Positions 1-15,011 are shown, counted from the stretch's first letter. The stretch is 64,000 bases of DNA from Parietaria judaica (GCA_954871525.1 OX940863.1:25432001-25496000), one strand, 5' to 3'. The notes: a model not told the origin generated them from the letters alone. Translations and numbers: made by a program.

Positions 1-251
1 CGTGTTGAGGTCCACTTTAGTAAAGCTTCAGTTAAAGGTAATCACTGATTTGTGTTTATTTTAGTTCATGAGAAATAAATGGGCTTCTTAGTAGTTTAAG
101 TAATATTTTCTATTAATTTCCTGGGTTCCCGGGATGACGATCTCGTCACGGGATTGATCCTAAACTACAGATAAACTATGCTAATCTTACTAATGATTAT
201 TGGCCTCCTTATTTTCTTTGGGTCATTCAAGTAGGCTAGATAACTCCGGAC

Positions 252-590
252 AATTAAAAACCTAATAAAGCAAGCCCTTAAAAACATTTAATCATAGTTA
301 ATTACCTAACGTAACATATTTAAATGGAAACAACGTAATAAAATTCCCGAATAATGATAAATAAATTGTAACGTTAACTAATGCTACTGGACCCAACATT
401 AAAAACCTAATAATACGAACCCTAAAACATGTTTCAACATCATTAATAACTAAACATAACATATTTAGATGGCAAAGACATAATTAAACTAATAAAGATA
501 TAATAAATTGTAATTAACTTAACCGAGATGAATACAAGCCCTGAGACATATTTAAATATAATTTATTAACTAACATGACAGTTAACATGA
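252..590. repeat. imperfect tandem repeat, unit about 145 bp
   Basis: 'attaaaaacctaataa' followed by 'cataacatatttaaatgg' and 'ataataaattgtaa' recurs from about 255 and 399, with a shorter third copy from about 530 ('caagccctgagacatattta'). Confidence 0.6.
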
Positions 591-604
591 CAACATTAGA
601 CAAG

Positions 605-698
605 ATGTGCTTGATCTAGTAGTAACAAGCACACCACTTAAGACATTAGAGGTCTTGAGTTCGAATCATCATGGGGGTAGGAGTGAAATCCAAAGATC

Positions 699-742
<44 letters not shown>
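605..742 (+). mobile_element. possible tRNA-derived SINE fragment
   Basis: An A-box-like 'tagtagtaacaagc' (617-630) and a B-box-like GAGTTCGAATC (657-667) are spaced as in an RNA polymerase III promoter. A (TA)n tail and A-run follow (702-765). No tRNA fold was found and the target duplication was not seen. Confidence 0.3.
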
Positions 743-747
<5 letters not shown>

Positions 748-1906
748 AAAAAAAGAAAAAAAAAACTCGATAATAATGATACATAGATCTTAACTAATGT
801 TACTGAGCGCATATAATATTTGTTAATTATTAAGGGAAATGGATTATTAATTCGTAAATTATGTAATGAAGAGAAACTATGCATTAAAAAATTTGTGTTA
901 TACGCTAAGAGTAATATTAGCATAATGAAGTCCTTTATGTGTTGAATAAATTAAAGTAGTGGACGGCACCGCGCGAAGGCGTAGTTTTATAAATTTCAAT
1001 ATATTAAATATTGTAATAAGAATACTGATTAGTCTGCTAAAGTTTTATAAAAAAAAACTGTTAGCAATTAAAACATGTATTCATTACCAATAGCTAAATA
1101 AGTAAAAAAAAAAAATTGATGGAGAATTTTATTTTTTGTAGATTCTATGTTGTAATCAAAATAATTACATAAATAATCTGTAGATGTGTATGAAACGTGT
1201 CAACACATTTAATTTATTATCTAGAGATTTAGTTGTTTTCTTTATTTATTTATTACTGATTTTACTAATCTATGTTTTTCTTGTTAAAAAAAATAAAAAA
1301 ATACTTGCTCTTCGTTCATTCTTTCCATTTATTCTCTGCGCATGCCACACCGATGCTTCTCCATGGTCACCATAAGTCATATCAACGATTTTCGTAGGTC
1401 CAATAACATATATCTTCTAAAAAATAATTGTCGTTGTAAATTTGTAAGGATAGAAACAATATAGAGAGTTTAAACTTGTCTTCAATATAGAGAGTTTAAA
1501 AATTGATTTATGCAGTATCGAGAAACTTAATATAGACATGAAATGATACACTGGCCAGTGTATGTAATGTACCTTAATAAATACTTGTGACTTGATTTAT
1601 TTAAGTCTTTTAGTTAAACCTGCAATATTTAGTTTAAATAATAAATTACATAGATATGAAATGAAAATCACTAATAATTGTATGTCTTTTTAATCTAGTG
1701 TTCTAATGACAATTGACAGTTTTGTGTATTCCATTTACGTGAAGTAATAACCGTATGATTTATAATGACAGTTGTTTGTATTAGGCAATTGAGACATAAA
1801 TGATTTATTTTAAAAAAAAAATTTGAAAAATTGAAAAAATAGCAATTATCAATTCTCTTGATATGGTTCCATGTCATTACCCAAAAACCTTCGTTTTATA
1901 TATGTG

Positions 1907-1948
<42 letters not shown>

Positions 1949-4309
1949 AAAGATTGATACGCAACAAAATTACAAAACCGATAAATCTATATAATATTCA
2001 GGATAAAAGGAATAAATTACTTACATAGTTCTATGGTATGAAGCGAGCGAAATGGGAAACAACGAAGCAAGGACAAAATAATGAAAAATAATGTATTCAA
2101 ACCCTACTATTACTTATTGGACGGAGAGGTAGATCGGCAACCCATATTCGTAGAAGCGTGAAGGATAAAATAATAATAAAAAAAATGATCATTTGTAGAG
2201 AGGTTTCTTCCACATTTGTATACACTATGCATTGATTGTAAAATATTTGGATTCAATTAATTTGGGTGAAATTTTAAGCGGCATATCTTTGCTGTTAGAT
2301 ATAGGCTATAGTCATAGGTGGTTTTACTGTTACACGTAGATAATTAAAAAGTTACAAATCTGTCTTTAATTATTAACGTTTCAACTCTTCCTTTTCCTTT
2401 GTTATTAATAAATAATCATTTTCACAGTGGACGCTTAATAACTTAAAATTATAATGCATGCAACTGAACGAAAATAAAGATAGACCATTTATTGTTAAAT
2501 TAATCTTGTATTCCTTCCAAATCAGTTAATACTCCATATCATTCCTAAGGAAGAAAAACAATGACGGATTAAAATTGTGATTCTCAAGAAATAGGATTTT
2601 ACAATTCCTTTGATTTTAGTTTGCCACATGATCAACTCAAAACTGTCCTTATATATATATATAGATAGATTCACTAGCAAAATGAGAATTATAAATAAAG
2701 TTCCAATTTACTACAATATAAATTATGTGATTATTGTTATATAATTTCTGTTAGAGCATGGGATCAGTGCAACCTTCGGTTTTAGTAGTTAATATAATAA
2801 GTAGTTAAGAGCGTTGATTCGGGTGGCTGGGGGGTTAGTGATAAGATCAGGAATAGATATTTAAGAGAAAGAAGAACACTTTATTGAGAAGCGAAATCCG
2901 GGTCTCAAATTATAGTAAAGTAACAATTTTCTCATGACTGAACACATTTGATTTAAAAAACTGTTCTTCAGGTACCGGACGCATTTAAGAATGGTGGGAG
3001 AAGCGGCGAGGTGAAACCCGAAGAATGTTCGGGGTGAGGGTTGGATGATGATAACTGGTACGGTTTTCTGTTCCAGTTTGATTGCTAGAAAATGTGTCGA
3101 CATGAAATGGTGGATGGTATGATATGACATCGTTATCGTAGATGTTTTAGATTATAATAATAATAAGAACCCAAGTATAAAGTATTTATTTTCAATTGTT
3201 CTAGTGATGGTTTCTCAAAGTGAAACGTGACACTACTCTCTTGCCATTTTTTATGCCCATTTCTTGTGTAATATGAATATTATCTCCATTGTCCACCGAA
3301 TCTTTAAATATATTTTTTGGATTATTGTTCTAGAAGATTTGTGTGTACAACTTTAAAGCCAGATAAATATTTAGTTGGTTTGTGCAATTCAAGGTGTATA
3401 TTAAGGTTACATATCTAAATAGAGAAATCTTTATAATAGTTGATGAATTTTTATTTTTTGCAAAATATTTTTCAACATTTTAATGATATCAACAGGCCAA
3501 TTTTAAGTAAAAAGAAATAAAAATAAAAAAAGTAGCTTAATCAGCGTTTGACATACGATTGAAATATCTGTGATGCTACATAAATGGATAAAATTTTGTA
3601 CATAAGAATATTTATGTCGTATGTCACAAAACTTGTATGTGAATGACCTTTATGTATGGCTTCTTGCAAAAAGGTTGCAAAAAGGCCAAGGCATTGCACG
3701 AAGCGTATGGCAAAAGGAGAAAGAAAGATGAAGAAAAGCTCGTAAGCTTTATATTAAGTAGCTTTGTGTAAAACAGAAATTAAACTAGTCTAATCTAAAT
3801 TTGATTTCAATTTTCAAGTGAGAGCGTTATGAATCTCCTCCAACTTTGATGAAGAAAATATGAAGCCCGATCTCGCTGGACCTGTGTCTCTTCGGTGCTT
3901 CCATTTCCGGCCAACACTTTGCTAGGAACTGCTGATGGAAAGTTGTGGCAATTGTTCGGCATCCGGTATTAATGAAATAACTGTGAAAGGGTATAATTAT
4001 AATAGCGGTTAGCGGTTATGTACAAGCAATATGTTTTTAGTTAGTTCTGTTAAGTCGTTTTCTGTCTTGCAACCAACACTCAACTAAAATAGGTCAAATT
4101 AATTCACCCGTTATGTGAGAAAAGATAAAAGTGGAGAATTAAGTGAAGGGTAGTTAAGAAAAATAAATAAAATTTTGGGACTTATTGATCAAAACCCCTC
4201 ATACAGTAAAGTAATTGCATTTATTCCGTAACTTCATATTTTTTAGTTTATGTTAAAATAATAAAAGGTGTTAGATATGTAAGGAATTTAAAGGAAAGAG
4301 TAATTAAAC
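743..4309. other. gene-free A+T-rich stretch
   Basis: Contains a (TA)n(GA)n run at 1904-1948. Short frames only. No domain, transposon end or RNA gene was recognised. Confidence 0.5.
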
Positions 4310-4466
4310 CCCTCTACGCCAGGCCACAACGCATATGCAAGAAAGGTGTTTAGTATCTCCGGTGCTGGAGAGAGCAAGAAAGACGAAGTTATTAGCGGTG
4401 GAGATAATGAATGTGTGATATCAATAAAAGACGATGTTGCCACGGGACAAAACAAAGTCATTAAGG
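4310..4466 (+). pseudogene. unidentified exon-like fragment
   Basis: About 52 open codons read PGHNAYARKVFSISGAGESK, then KDEVISGGDNECVISIKDD, then VATGQNKVIK, followed by GTATAT, a possible splice donor. There is no start codon and no neighbouring exon was found. The balanced composition stands out from the A+T-rich flanks. It may be a gene relic or transposon cargo. The family is unknown. Confidence 0.3.
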
Positions 4467-4977
4467 TATATTAATTTAATTTAATTTAAATGTGAGGTTA
4501 GTTTCTTATTTTCGGCATTATTTTGTATTTTGTCCTTAGGTTGTATTTAGTTTCTTTCAAATCCCTAATTTCGTATTGTTGTCCCTCTATAGCTTTCAAT
4601 AGTACCCATAAAAACTTAGTCCAAAATTAAAAGAATTATAATAGAAGGGCTAAATAGAGATAAAATTATAAAGACAAAGCATAATTATCTTCCAAAGTAA
4701 GAGACAAAAATGCAACGTCAAAAGCCTCCCTACATAAATTGAAATGGCCGTTACATATTTATATAGAGTTTTGTAATGCCCATGCTTTTAGCTATTATAT
4801 TATAAGTCATAACATAAAATAAATAAAATAAAATAAAAAATTGGTATCAAGTTAAAATTCTCGATTTTTTTAATAGAAAAAAATCATCCTTTGCATGCAC
4901 ATTAAGTTCCACACTTGTTTTATTACCTATTTCAGATTCACATCAATACATCATTATTTACATCGCATACTCATTAG

Positions 4978-5524
4978 TAGGGGTGAACAAAATAAACCGA
5001 AAACCGGATATACCGGTACCGTATATACCGAATACCGAATTAAAACGGTAAAAACCGAATGTACCGAATAGAAACCGAAAACTGATATATCATTCGGTTG
5101 CGGTATTCGGTTATTATAAAATAAACCGAACCGATAACTGAATTTACCGCATATGACAAAAGTTACTATAAAATTGTATATTTTATATTGCAAAATGTAT
5201 TAACCTCTACTTATATAATACTTACCATGTTTATTAGTTTTCGTCTATATTTCACATCATTTTCTTACTTAATGACTAAGTTATTGGAGTTGTTAATATA
5301 TATTGATTAATATTTTTATTCGATTTTTTTCGTACTCTTCGAAGTGGTAAATGCGATTAAAATACCGATTTTACCGCAGCCGATACCGAATACCGAATAT
5401 GCCATAAATGCGGTTTTTATCTTTTTAAATAGGGTATTCGGTTTTCCTTATAAAAATACCGAAATGTGATATTCGGTCTATTATTTCGAGAAAACCGCAC
5501 CGAATACTCGGTTGTTCACCCCTA
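4978..5524. mobile_element. hAT-like element with AACCGAATACCG motifs, 547 bp
   Basis: Ends TAGGGGTGAACAA and, inverted, TAGGGGTGAACAA are identical over 13 bases. Both halves contain 'accgaataccgaa' repeats in opposite orientation. The flanks (ctcattag and gtctttcc) do not match, so the duplication is lost or absent. It has the same terminus as the element at 45154. Confidence 0.7.
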
Positions 5525-7865
5525 GTCTTTCCTATACTTAAGGCATATACGACTTGTGCTCCCCTTCTTCTTTTTTTCTTTTTTTTTTTGTCGCGGAAAA
5601 AATATACAATATATATAAAAAAAAAATATTTCCGTAGGCTCTTATTTTAACTCCATTAAATGACATACATATGTTGTGTTTTAGGCGGTCCTAATGTTTC
5701 GTAATACAGAACTGCAAAAAACACATTCCTTGGGAGTCCTTTTTGTCGCAAATTCTTTCTAGAAATTTTAAAACCTTGTTATGTCCGTACTTCTTTTCCA
5801 TATAAGAATTAACGGATAATAGCGGAATAAGTACCTAAGCTTATACTAATTGAGCCAACATATTCCCAATTTGTTTTTTTTTTTTTTTTTTGGCAAAAGG
5901 GCCACAAAATGGTGTTGAGGTCCAACTATGCCGATATCTCGTAAAGGAATATTATGAGGGACTTGGGTATGTCTACTATTAAACTTTTTTTTTCTTTCTA
6001 AAAAATCAATTATTCAGTAGTTTATAAAACCTAGACATACACATGTTTCTATCATAAAAAATATTAACGCGGGATGGATGAAATTTGAGCTCGACACTAT
6101 TTTATAGTCTTTGCGGTTCAAAAAAGATATTAAGAATATGACAACACATTTGGTATGACATGAGATTGAGTACTTATGGCACAAATATTCCTATGCATAA
6201 TGATATAATATCATTCCACCCCTTACAAAATAATTATAACAACAACCTATGGGCCTCATCCCTTAAACAAAACTGGGCCCAGTATTGTTGTTTGGCCCAA
6301 ATGCAACACATTTTACCTTTTTTTTAGGACATTTTACCTTTTTTGTGCCTTCAGTTCTTTTTATGGTTGCAAATTGGGATATTGTATAAAATACCCCCTT
6401 TTTTTTTACTGAAAATTTAAGATTAAGAAATATATATCAAGCCTATTTATTACAAATAGTTTTTAGGTAACTAATTTTAATATATAATAAAACAATCTCT
6501 TCATATATTTCTCTCGAGTTATATACATATAGAAAGGGTGATTTACAAAAAAAAAAAACTCACTTAAATACTTTATACATTCCGAATATATTTTTAATAG
6601 TCTTATAATGATATGAATGATTATTCGTGTAGTATTCCCATTTGAGAATATTTATTTATATATTTGGCAATTGAAATTGAATAATAACGCAATAAGAGAG
6701 TTTCTGATTTTTTTTTATTTTAATTTATTTATAAAATTAGCATGAATTGACTGGCTCAACACTATAAACATATTCCTAGGAGAATTTATTATCAATTTTA
6801 ATTCTTTAGTGGTTGTATCGTCTTTATACTAAATGTGTAAAGGGTATCAAATTCTCTAAATGGATGGGACAAAAAGCCTTATTTTTCTCCTCCATAAAAA
6901 AATTGTCTCTCCCAAAAATGTTTTTATACACATAGTGGTCTAAATTTACCCAAAAAGAAATAGAATACAAAAATTAATTACATTTTCATCGGCCGACACA
7001 AAGTCCTATACATATATACATATATATGATTACAGAAGTGCTATTTGAATCTCATAAGGTCTAAAAATCTCAAATTTATTACAAACATAATACAGGATTT
7101 TAAATAAATAAAAAAAGGTTTAGGCCTAGTCAATTTGGGACACTCAGTAGAGTAGAGATTTAGCTAATCTAAATACTAAAACAATATTACTTACTACTAG
7201 AATTAAATAACTCGAATTAATTAACACTTTTTCCTTACTCTAATTATGCAATAAATTGTAATTACTTATCACATAAGATATTATTGAGGTAGTGGTACGC
7301 CTTTTCTTAAGTGCAATTTAGATTCTTCAACTAATAATAATTCGACATTTTATTAATTCATTCATGATTTATGCTCCTTTCTTTGATGTCTATATGAAGA
7401 TTGTGCTATGTTAAGAATAAATATATCAATAATAAAATAAAAAAACTTGCTTAATTCGTTCAATACCAATGAATGCATTTACTATAGGATAAAGTGGGAT
7501 AGAGACCGATCAAGAAACTATTTAAAAGAGAATTAATTGTTTGCCACTCTTGGACCATCTTAGATGGATTCCTTTTTCATATTTTCTTGTGAAATTTAAT
7601 TAGGTTAATACTTAATTCCATCCGAGGTCCCACAAAACTGATTTGATACCTTATCTTTTATAATAATAATAAAAATATTTCATGACTACACAATGAAAAA
7701 GGACACTTTTGTTACATCCACAAATCTTCCAAACTAAATGAAGTTGCACAATCACAAGCAACTAGCCACATGACATCCTAATTCCTCCTCTTTGAACAAC
7801 ACCCACATTCATTATATCTTGAAATTATAATTGCTTTCTATTTATATCTATATATATATATGTGT

Positions 7866-7978
7866 GAATATTTGAATTTGTAATATTAGAAGTATCAAAA
7901 TTTGATTATGAGACATACTAAAATATTTGAGTTTGTAATATTAGAAGTATAAAATTTGGTTATGAGATATGCTAAAAA
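7866..7978. repeat. 57-bp tandem duplication
   Basis: 'aatatttgaatttgtaatat' plus 'tagaagtatcaaaatttg' and 'attatgagacatactaaa' is repeated once with small changes. Confidence 0.75.
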
Positions 7979-9224
7979 ATTGAAAGACGCTCAACTTTTA
8001 ATCTCTCAACAATATTCTAATCTTCGGGGTAAAGCTGAAGATAAATCTAGCGTATTAAATCCAAAGCGGACAATAATATCACATTGAATAAAAAGTAGAG
8101 CATTACAAATTGTATCAGAATTTTGACTAAAAAAAATGATGTGGCCACTATGACTCATACATGCATTCGAATTACATAAGAGTACAAAATTTTACATTTC
8201 ACAGTCTCATATTCTGCTTCTTATTTTGGGGAGTTGTATTTAAAATAACAAGATATATTAATATATATATAAGTAATATGGGGAATGGGATTCAAAAGAT
8301 AGAAAATGGCGTTTCTATGAAGTGGGGAAACAATAATATGGGAATGAAGCGCTCTTAAATGCCGAAAAGATAAGAACAATGTGACACAAATTATTAAATT
8401 ATTATGCTGAACATATCTAATCGTCAGATCATATCGCAATCAATTAAATTAAACATGGATTTGACTCCATCAAATTATTAAATCGATAATAGCAATAAAT
8501 ATATACTCAGTTTTACGGACTTCATTTTGTTTCACGCTAGTTTATAAATGAAATTTGATTGTATTCTCATTTATCACGTGCATTTACAAAAGTTAATAAA
8601 ATGCGTGTAAAATAACGTGTGGCAAACGTTAGTGTAGATTAGCGAATGTGACAGAATGGAGAAAGAAAATTCAAACCCCGCACTTTTACTCGGTTTTAAT
8701 TTCGCCTTAATTTGAATACATGTACCGCTATTACCCCGTTCAATAATGATGCCGTTGTTACTCATTATCATAGATTAAATTAGTATTATTTTCTTTGACC
8801 CTATAGTAGTCTATCTACATTCTACACACACGTACATGCAAATAATATACATGGTTGGTATGAGAAATGGAGTATATATATGGACACCTCTTGGCCTCAT
8901 AAATTCATAATAGACCAGTCTTGCTCTTGCCCATAAGATGTTATGAAAGCCACAAAAAGCTCTTCTTTCTCTCTCTCTCTCTCACTGCTTCTGTTTCATT
9001 CTGCCACTCAAACCAGACTCTCTGAATCTCATCTTTCATGCTTTTACTCTCTCTTTCTCTCTCTGCGAGGCGTCAATCATAAAGCAATGGATTGCTCTAT
9101 GATTTCGTCTCGTCTTGCCTCGACTCTTGTGCCTCTCTCTCTCTCTCTCATATTCATGTGTCCCATTTTGCTTTTTCAACTCAAACGTAACGTCTTTTGA
9201 CCTTTGTCTCCGTTTGCTTGACAT

Positions 9225-9227
<3 letters not shown>

Positions 9228-9266
<39 letters not shown>
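9228..9266. repeat. (CT)n microsatellite
   Basis: About 19 CT units. The wider 8940-9290 region is CT-rich with several shorter runs. A 'gtatatatatgg' TATA-like box lies upstream (about 8872), so an unannotated transcript start is possible, but no credible protein follows. Confidence 0.9.
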
Positions 9267-9268
<2 letters not shown>

Positions 9269-10072
9269 GAGATATCCTCATATCCATATCAAGAACGTGC
9301 GCTATAGAGGATGTGAAGGAATATCGTAGAATCCTAATGAGTGGTTGTTGTGGTACTAGGGATATATATGAATATATGATGATAATAACACCTTTACAAA
9401 TACTATATACTATGTACTATCATTATTATATATTTGTTTAGTTATCATTCTTATTGTTTCTTTTCAATTTTGAGTTTGTGGTATGATTTATAAGTCAGAA
9501 AAGTATTAGGGTTAGTTACAGTTTCTTTTCAACTAATGTATTCTCTTTTATATACTTTTTAGTTTTGTTTCTTTATACGGAAATGATTACAAACACTTAA
9601 ACCGGAAAATGTTACCAAATGATGACAAAGAGGCGGCTAGACGACCGGAAAAAGCAAAAAGCGACCGAACAACAACAACAACAACAACTAGTATAGGACA
9701 TTAACGTTTGACGGAGGTGCCGATGAAGCTCGACTAGGGTTAGTGAGGAAAACGATGATCTCGAGAGACAATAATAGTTTAAGAGTTTAGGTTATTTTTT
9801 TAAAATTAAATTCAAAATATAAAATTAGAGGATACAACTATTGTAAAATTACATTTTACAAGATATATTTGACTTTTTTGTGTGTGGAATTATAGAAAAC
9901 AAAATTTCCCTATATCTCGTAGCTAAATAAAAAAAAAAAAAAAAGTCACTGCCTCAAAGTTAAGAGAGAATATTATAGGGATTTGGCTCCCGCGAGAATT
10001 ACGCCTTGCTATGCGCTTCTTCTTAGCATAAATACTATTCTTTTCTTTTTTGTCATCTTCCTCATCTTCATA

Positions 10073-10117
<45 letters not shown>

Positions 10118-13100
10118 TGTATATATACTATATGCAAAGGTCAAATATATCACAAAACAGAAGTTTTGGGGTTTGATGCCCAAAACTTTTATGAATAAAA
10201 AGTTTTCGAGGTGTCAAGATGATAAGGTGAATTGCTGTAGAACATTATTACCATTTAATTAATGGCCTTAAGTTTGTGTTATGACTTGTTTCGGTAGAGG
10301 ATTATAAATTAATGTCATTTACTATCTGTATTTGGAAATATCAGGGTTTAAGAAATCATTATTAGTGATGAAAATTTGTTAGTTTGATTTCATCGTTTTA
10401 ATGATGGAAAATATACTTATCAACTAATTTTGTATAAAATAATTATATTTATATTATATATGTATATATTACATACCAATATATATTTTATATTATATTG
10501 TAATCTTATTGATGGATATAATTAATATTGAGCATGATATAGTAATTAAATAATTTTTATATATATAATCTTTTCTTAATTAAGGGTAATGTCTTGGTTT
10601 TTTTTTTTTTTTGTAATGTTGTCAGTAAAACATCAATATTAAAAAATAAGAAATTGTTGGTTTTTCATCAACTTTTCATTTTGTTCGTCGATTTTTGATA
10701 AATCAGCGATAACATTTAAACGGTAACTATTTTATAATAAGGGTATGGATAGGCGATAAACCAACATCAAACCTCGATAAGTTAAACCACTGTAAACAAA
10801 ATGGGTATCATTTCAAAATATCTAGTAATAATATGACTATAATTATTGGTTTCAAAGCACCAAAGTTTTACTTATATAGCAATTATTTCGACATGTTGGG
10901 TATTCATAGGCTCATAGTTAAGACCATATGATCACGTTTAGTTTAAGTAAACATATTGTTTTAAGTACGTGTGATCCTAACATAACATATCACAATATGT
11001 ATAGATATATATATGTGGCCCAATTTATTATGACTATAGCTTTAAAATTACACCTAGTTTGTATACTTTTCATCGAGCAACATAGTCAAAATAAATTGTT
11101 CTGGCCAAAGTGGCATTATTATTCAAGCTCGAACTCAGGAAATGTCCAAAATCAATGTAACTATAAATGTCTATTCTTCAGCTAGGAAAATGGTATATAA
11201 AGTTAGAATAGGGCAATGGGTGGGCTTTGGAATTCCGAAGCCCGATGCTCGGATCGATAAAAAAAAAAAAAAAAACTTTCGGGAATCGGGGAATCGAATT
11301 TTATCATTGTGATGTGAGCTTGTATTTAATTGAAGCAGGTTGACCCGTCCTAATTATTTTTTTATGATTATTTGTCAGACTTAAGTCTGGCTGACAGAAG
11401 CCTCATTTCATTTCAAGCAAACTCATATGACACTCTGATCAACATGGCGAAATTATATTGATCCAAGGGGACTGTTATCCCCCCTAAACTTCTGAAAAAT
11501 ATTAAAATTTTATTCTATTTTTTACTTCAATTTATGCTTAATTAGCCTTCCCCACGATATTTTACCCTCTCTCCCTTCATAATTTATATCCTAGATCCAC
11601 CAGTATTGCTCAGGTTCTAAATTCTGCAAAATAAAAAATTGCATTAGAACCCCTAGCAAACTCCGATTCGAACTAGCTCATGCAAGATTAGCATGCCCAA
11701 ATCTCAGCCTGCTGACTCAACCCGCCCCAATCTTGAATTTAATACTATCGTATATCACATGTCATGATATTTTGAGTACTATGACATATTTCTAACAAAT
11801 ACAATGACAAATTGAAAGTAGAATTTACTTGAATTGTCCATGAGAGAAAAGGAGGAGTGATTTATGAACATAGAAAGCCAAACCATATTTCTAACAAACC
11901 AATTTGCATGCATCAATCAAAGTACATTCACATTTCACAATAATGGTCAATTTTTCTTCTTACATCCTTTTGGGCCGGGCCCACCAAGCCCAACTAGTAC
12001 CACTTTTCTCATCAATTTTTTCTTTTTTAAAAAAATCAATAAAATTAAAAATAAAATAACCAACACACATCTCGAGATACTAAAAAGACACTGCAAACAA
12101 ACTTAAATGCAAAAGCAGAGAGAGAGAGAGGGAGATTTTTGGGGGGTGAAAACAAGGGCATTTCTCTCTCTAGAATAGCCTATTCCCTTTCTCCAACAAG
12201 GGCAGCGATGATCTGACGGCTGACAAGTCCTCTCCTTCTGAGCGCTCAGAGATCGATGGCATCAGATGGTTACACGTGTAAAGACCTTGGACCAAGAATG
12301 AATGATAGTGTAATGATGAATAAATAGTTTGACATTCTGTAGTATTTGTGTGTGGCAGTGTTTACTCTGTTGTCACTGACCATCACTGCCCTCTTTCTCT
12401 CTCTAAAAACTCTCTCTCTCTCTCTCTGTTATATATATATATATATATAGATATAAAAATATGCTGATTTAAAATGCATTCTAATTTTACCGCATATTAA
12501 TAAGTATTTATATGAGATAATTACGGCGAAAATACTTAAATTGTGATAAACTGAGGAAGAAAGGGTTCAAAGTGAACTAATTAAGATTAATAAATATGAG
12601 GCAAAGTATTTTTTCATTCAATTTTTTTTAACGGCTATTTAGTCATATTTAAAATAAACATTTATTTACTTATCAAGAAAAGCATCTTCTCATATTTAAA
12701 AATGATGGAAAACTAGATGAGAAATTGTATCGTCTCACATTTAAAAAAAAAATAGACTTTAAATACTTTTATTGTCATTTTATACTTTAGAACAGTTAGT
12801 TTAAATTAGGTACTTTTTACCATGATAAACCCTAATTATATTAACCACTGCCATACCATATTATTAGCTTTTGCTTCTTTCTTTTTTTCCTACCACCAAT
12901 CACTTTAATTTGTCCCATCTTTATAATTTCAAAAGTATATTTCTCTACAAAGTGTTTGATTAGCAATTTGATTTTTATTAAACCCTCTAACCACAAACAA
13001 AGGAAAAGGAAAATAGTCTATATATATATATATATTATATTTTCTTGATAAAATAATCATAAGTTATTCTTCCTTTGCATTTTCTATCTAGAATATTAAA

Positions 13101-13538
13101 TTATTCATATCTGTGAATGTTATAATCATGTGGTGGTGAATGTGCATGGCTTTACATGGTACCCATCAGATCAGATTATGGGAACGTCAATTAGAGAATT
13201 GCAATTTTTCAAAAGTTCCAAAAAAAAGTGTCTGAAAATTTTGAACAAAAGTCAAAAGAAACTAATAGTACGAACTTTATTATATGCTTTTTCTCAACTA
13301 AATAATTACAAGATATTGGACCCCATTTCATTAGGCTAGTAATATAATGAAGCTAAGATTATTTTCAAAAATTGAATGGTAGATATGTAAGAATATTCAA
13401 CAACTTTTTCAAATTCCAAAATAAGTGAAAATGGTGACAATACATTTTTTTTTATCGTTCTATTTATGCTTAGCATTGCTAAAGGTAAAAAAAAAAAAAA
13501 GAATATACTTACATACCGAATATATTTTTAATAATATT

Positions 13539-13712
13539 CAGGGCCGGCTCTGAGTTTGTCGGGGCCCTAGGCGAAGACTGATTTTGGAGCCCCTATTGTA
13601 ATCGTAAACAAAAGATAAACACGATATAATTTTTTTCTTCCACGTGGGGCCCCCAATTTATTAATTTATTGTAGGCGGGGGCCTACCATGTATACCCTCA
13701 GGGCTGGCCCTC
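13539..13712. mobile_element. short hAT-type MITE, 174 bp
   Basis: Ends CAGGGCCGGCTCTGAG and, inverted, GAGGGCCAGCCCTGAG are related. The flanks ataatatt (13531-13538) and ataacatt (13713-13720) form an 8-bp duplication with one mismatch. The interior contains 'gtcggggccctaggcg'. Confidence 0.7.
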
Positions 13713-14265
13713 ATAACATTACAAATACAAGTTTCCTAAAAAAAGTAAAATATATTGTGATGCGGTCTAAAACGTCCTGAAAAAACCCGACGTTCAATAA
13801 TTTTGTTCGAAGATCGGTCTCCAATCTCTCTAATTTTTCAATTGCATTATGTTTTCACTTTCAAGCAAATATTATCTTTCTTCTTCTTAATATAATGTAA
13901 CTTCAACAAGTAATCTTTTTGCTCTAAAAAGCCTAAAACATAGGTCATCTCTCACTAGTAAAAGATAATTGCGTTGAAATCATGAATATTGGTCAACAAT
14001 CAAGATTACTTGTTTCGTGCAACAATATGTATCTAAGGAAATCAATAATTATTGGATGATACATGAAAAAGATGTCATATTCTTATATTATATGTATATA
14101 TAGGTCCTTCAGCCTAGCTAGCTCAAAAGAATATAGAAGAAAGAAAGCGTGTAGTTGTTCAATTCAAACATATTAACAACAAAACCAATTCAATCAATAT
14201 TAGTATTATATATATATATATATATATTAAGCTTACGGCTACGTAGGTAGTTCACTTGAGGTATG

Positions 14266-14310
<45 letters not shown>

Positions 14311-15009
14311 GTATAAAATGAAGGATTAATAGCAACGTTTAAGCAACTTAATATTTTGATTTTTTTTTATACATGTATAACTTTATTTTATTTATTTTTT
14401 TACGGTCAAAGCTCTTAGTATAACCTAGTTTATTTTTTTATAATTATTATCAACTTATTACTAAAGTCTTGTTAGTAAAATCTTTTGAATATTTTTAAAA
14501 GTTACACAGATCTAAATTTTAACGGCTCGTCTATTAAACCGATTAGAAAAGTCGATGAAACTTTAGAAAAAAGCACAATAGTTGAAAAATTTATGCCACT
14601 ATAATAATTAAAAAAATAAATTTATGCCACTAAAATAATTACTAAAAAAAAGCTAAACATTATGTACTTATATAGCTTCTAATAACCCTAAACGAACAAT
14701 ACAATATTGCACTTTAATATACGTGCCAAACTAAATGCCTAAAATATTAAATACATAAAACATTGGATTGGCTCATCTGTGGGATGATAGTTGACTGCTC
14801 GTATTAAACGACAGTTTGCACTTTGATGCAAATCTAATAAATTATCTTTGAGTTAATTTTGCAGCACATCAGCAAGCTTTAATTAATACCGATTCAGTCT
14901 CTATTATTATTCCTTTCAAAACCCAAAAAGCTATTTGACCTCGTTATGGTGTTACTACATGTCCATTAATATCAACTGATAACGACGACTGAATATAGCA
15001 ATTATTACT

Positions 15010-15011
<2 letters not shown>

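Larger units (their letters stand above)
5525..13538. other. gene-free stretch, simple repeats only
   Basis: A+T-rich with poly(T), (TA)n, (CT)n and a (CAA)n run (about 9668-9689). A 'gggctttgg..ccgaagcccg' motif at 11222-11250 looks like a decayed transposon piece. The segment at 12140-12400 is less A+T-rich and has an ACACGTGT element near 12273, but no gene is visible. Confidence 0.45.

Noticed and set aside
3845..3995. GC-richer stretch with a 51-codon minus-strand frame
   Set aside because: The composition is slightly gene-like, but no motif or splice partner was recognised.
9036..9287. 83-codon frame made of ER repeats
   Set aside because: It is the (CT)n microsatellite read antisense.
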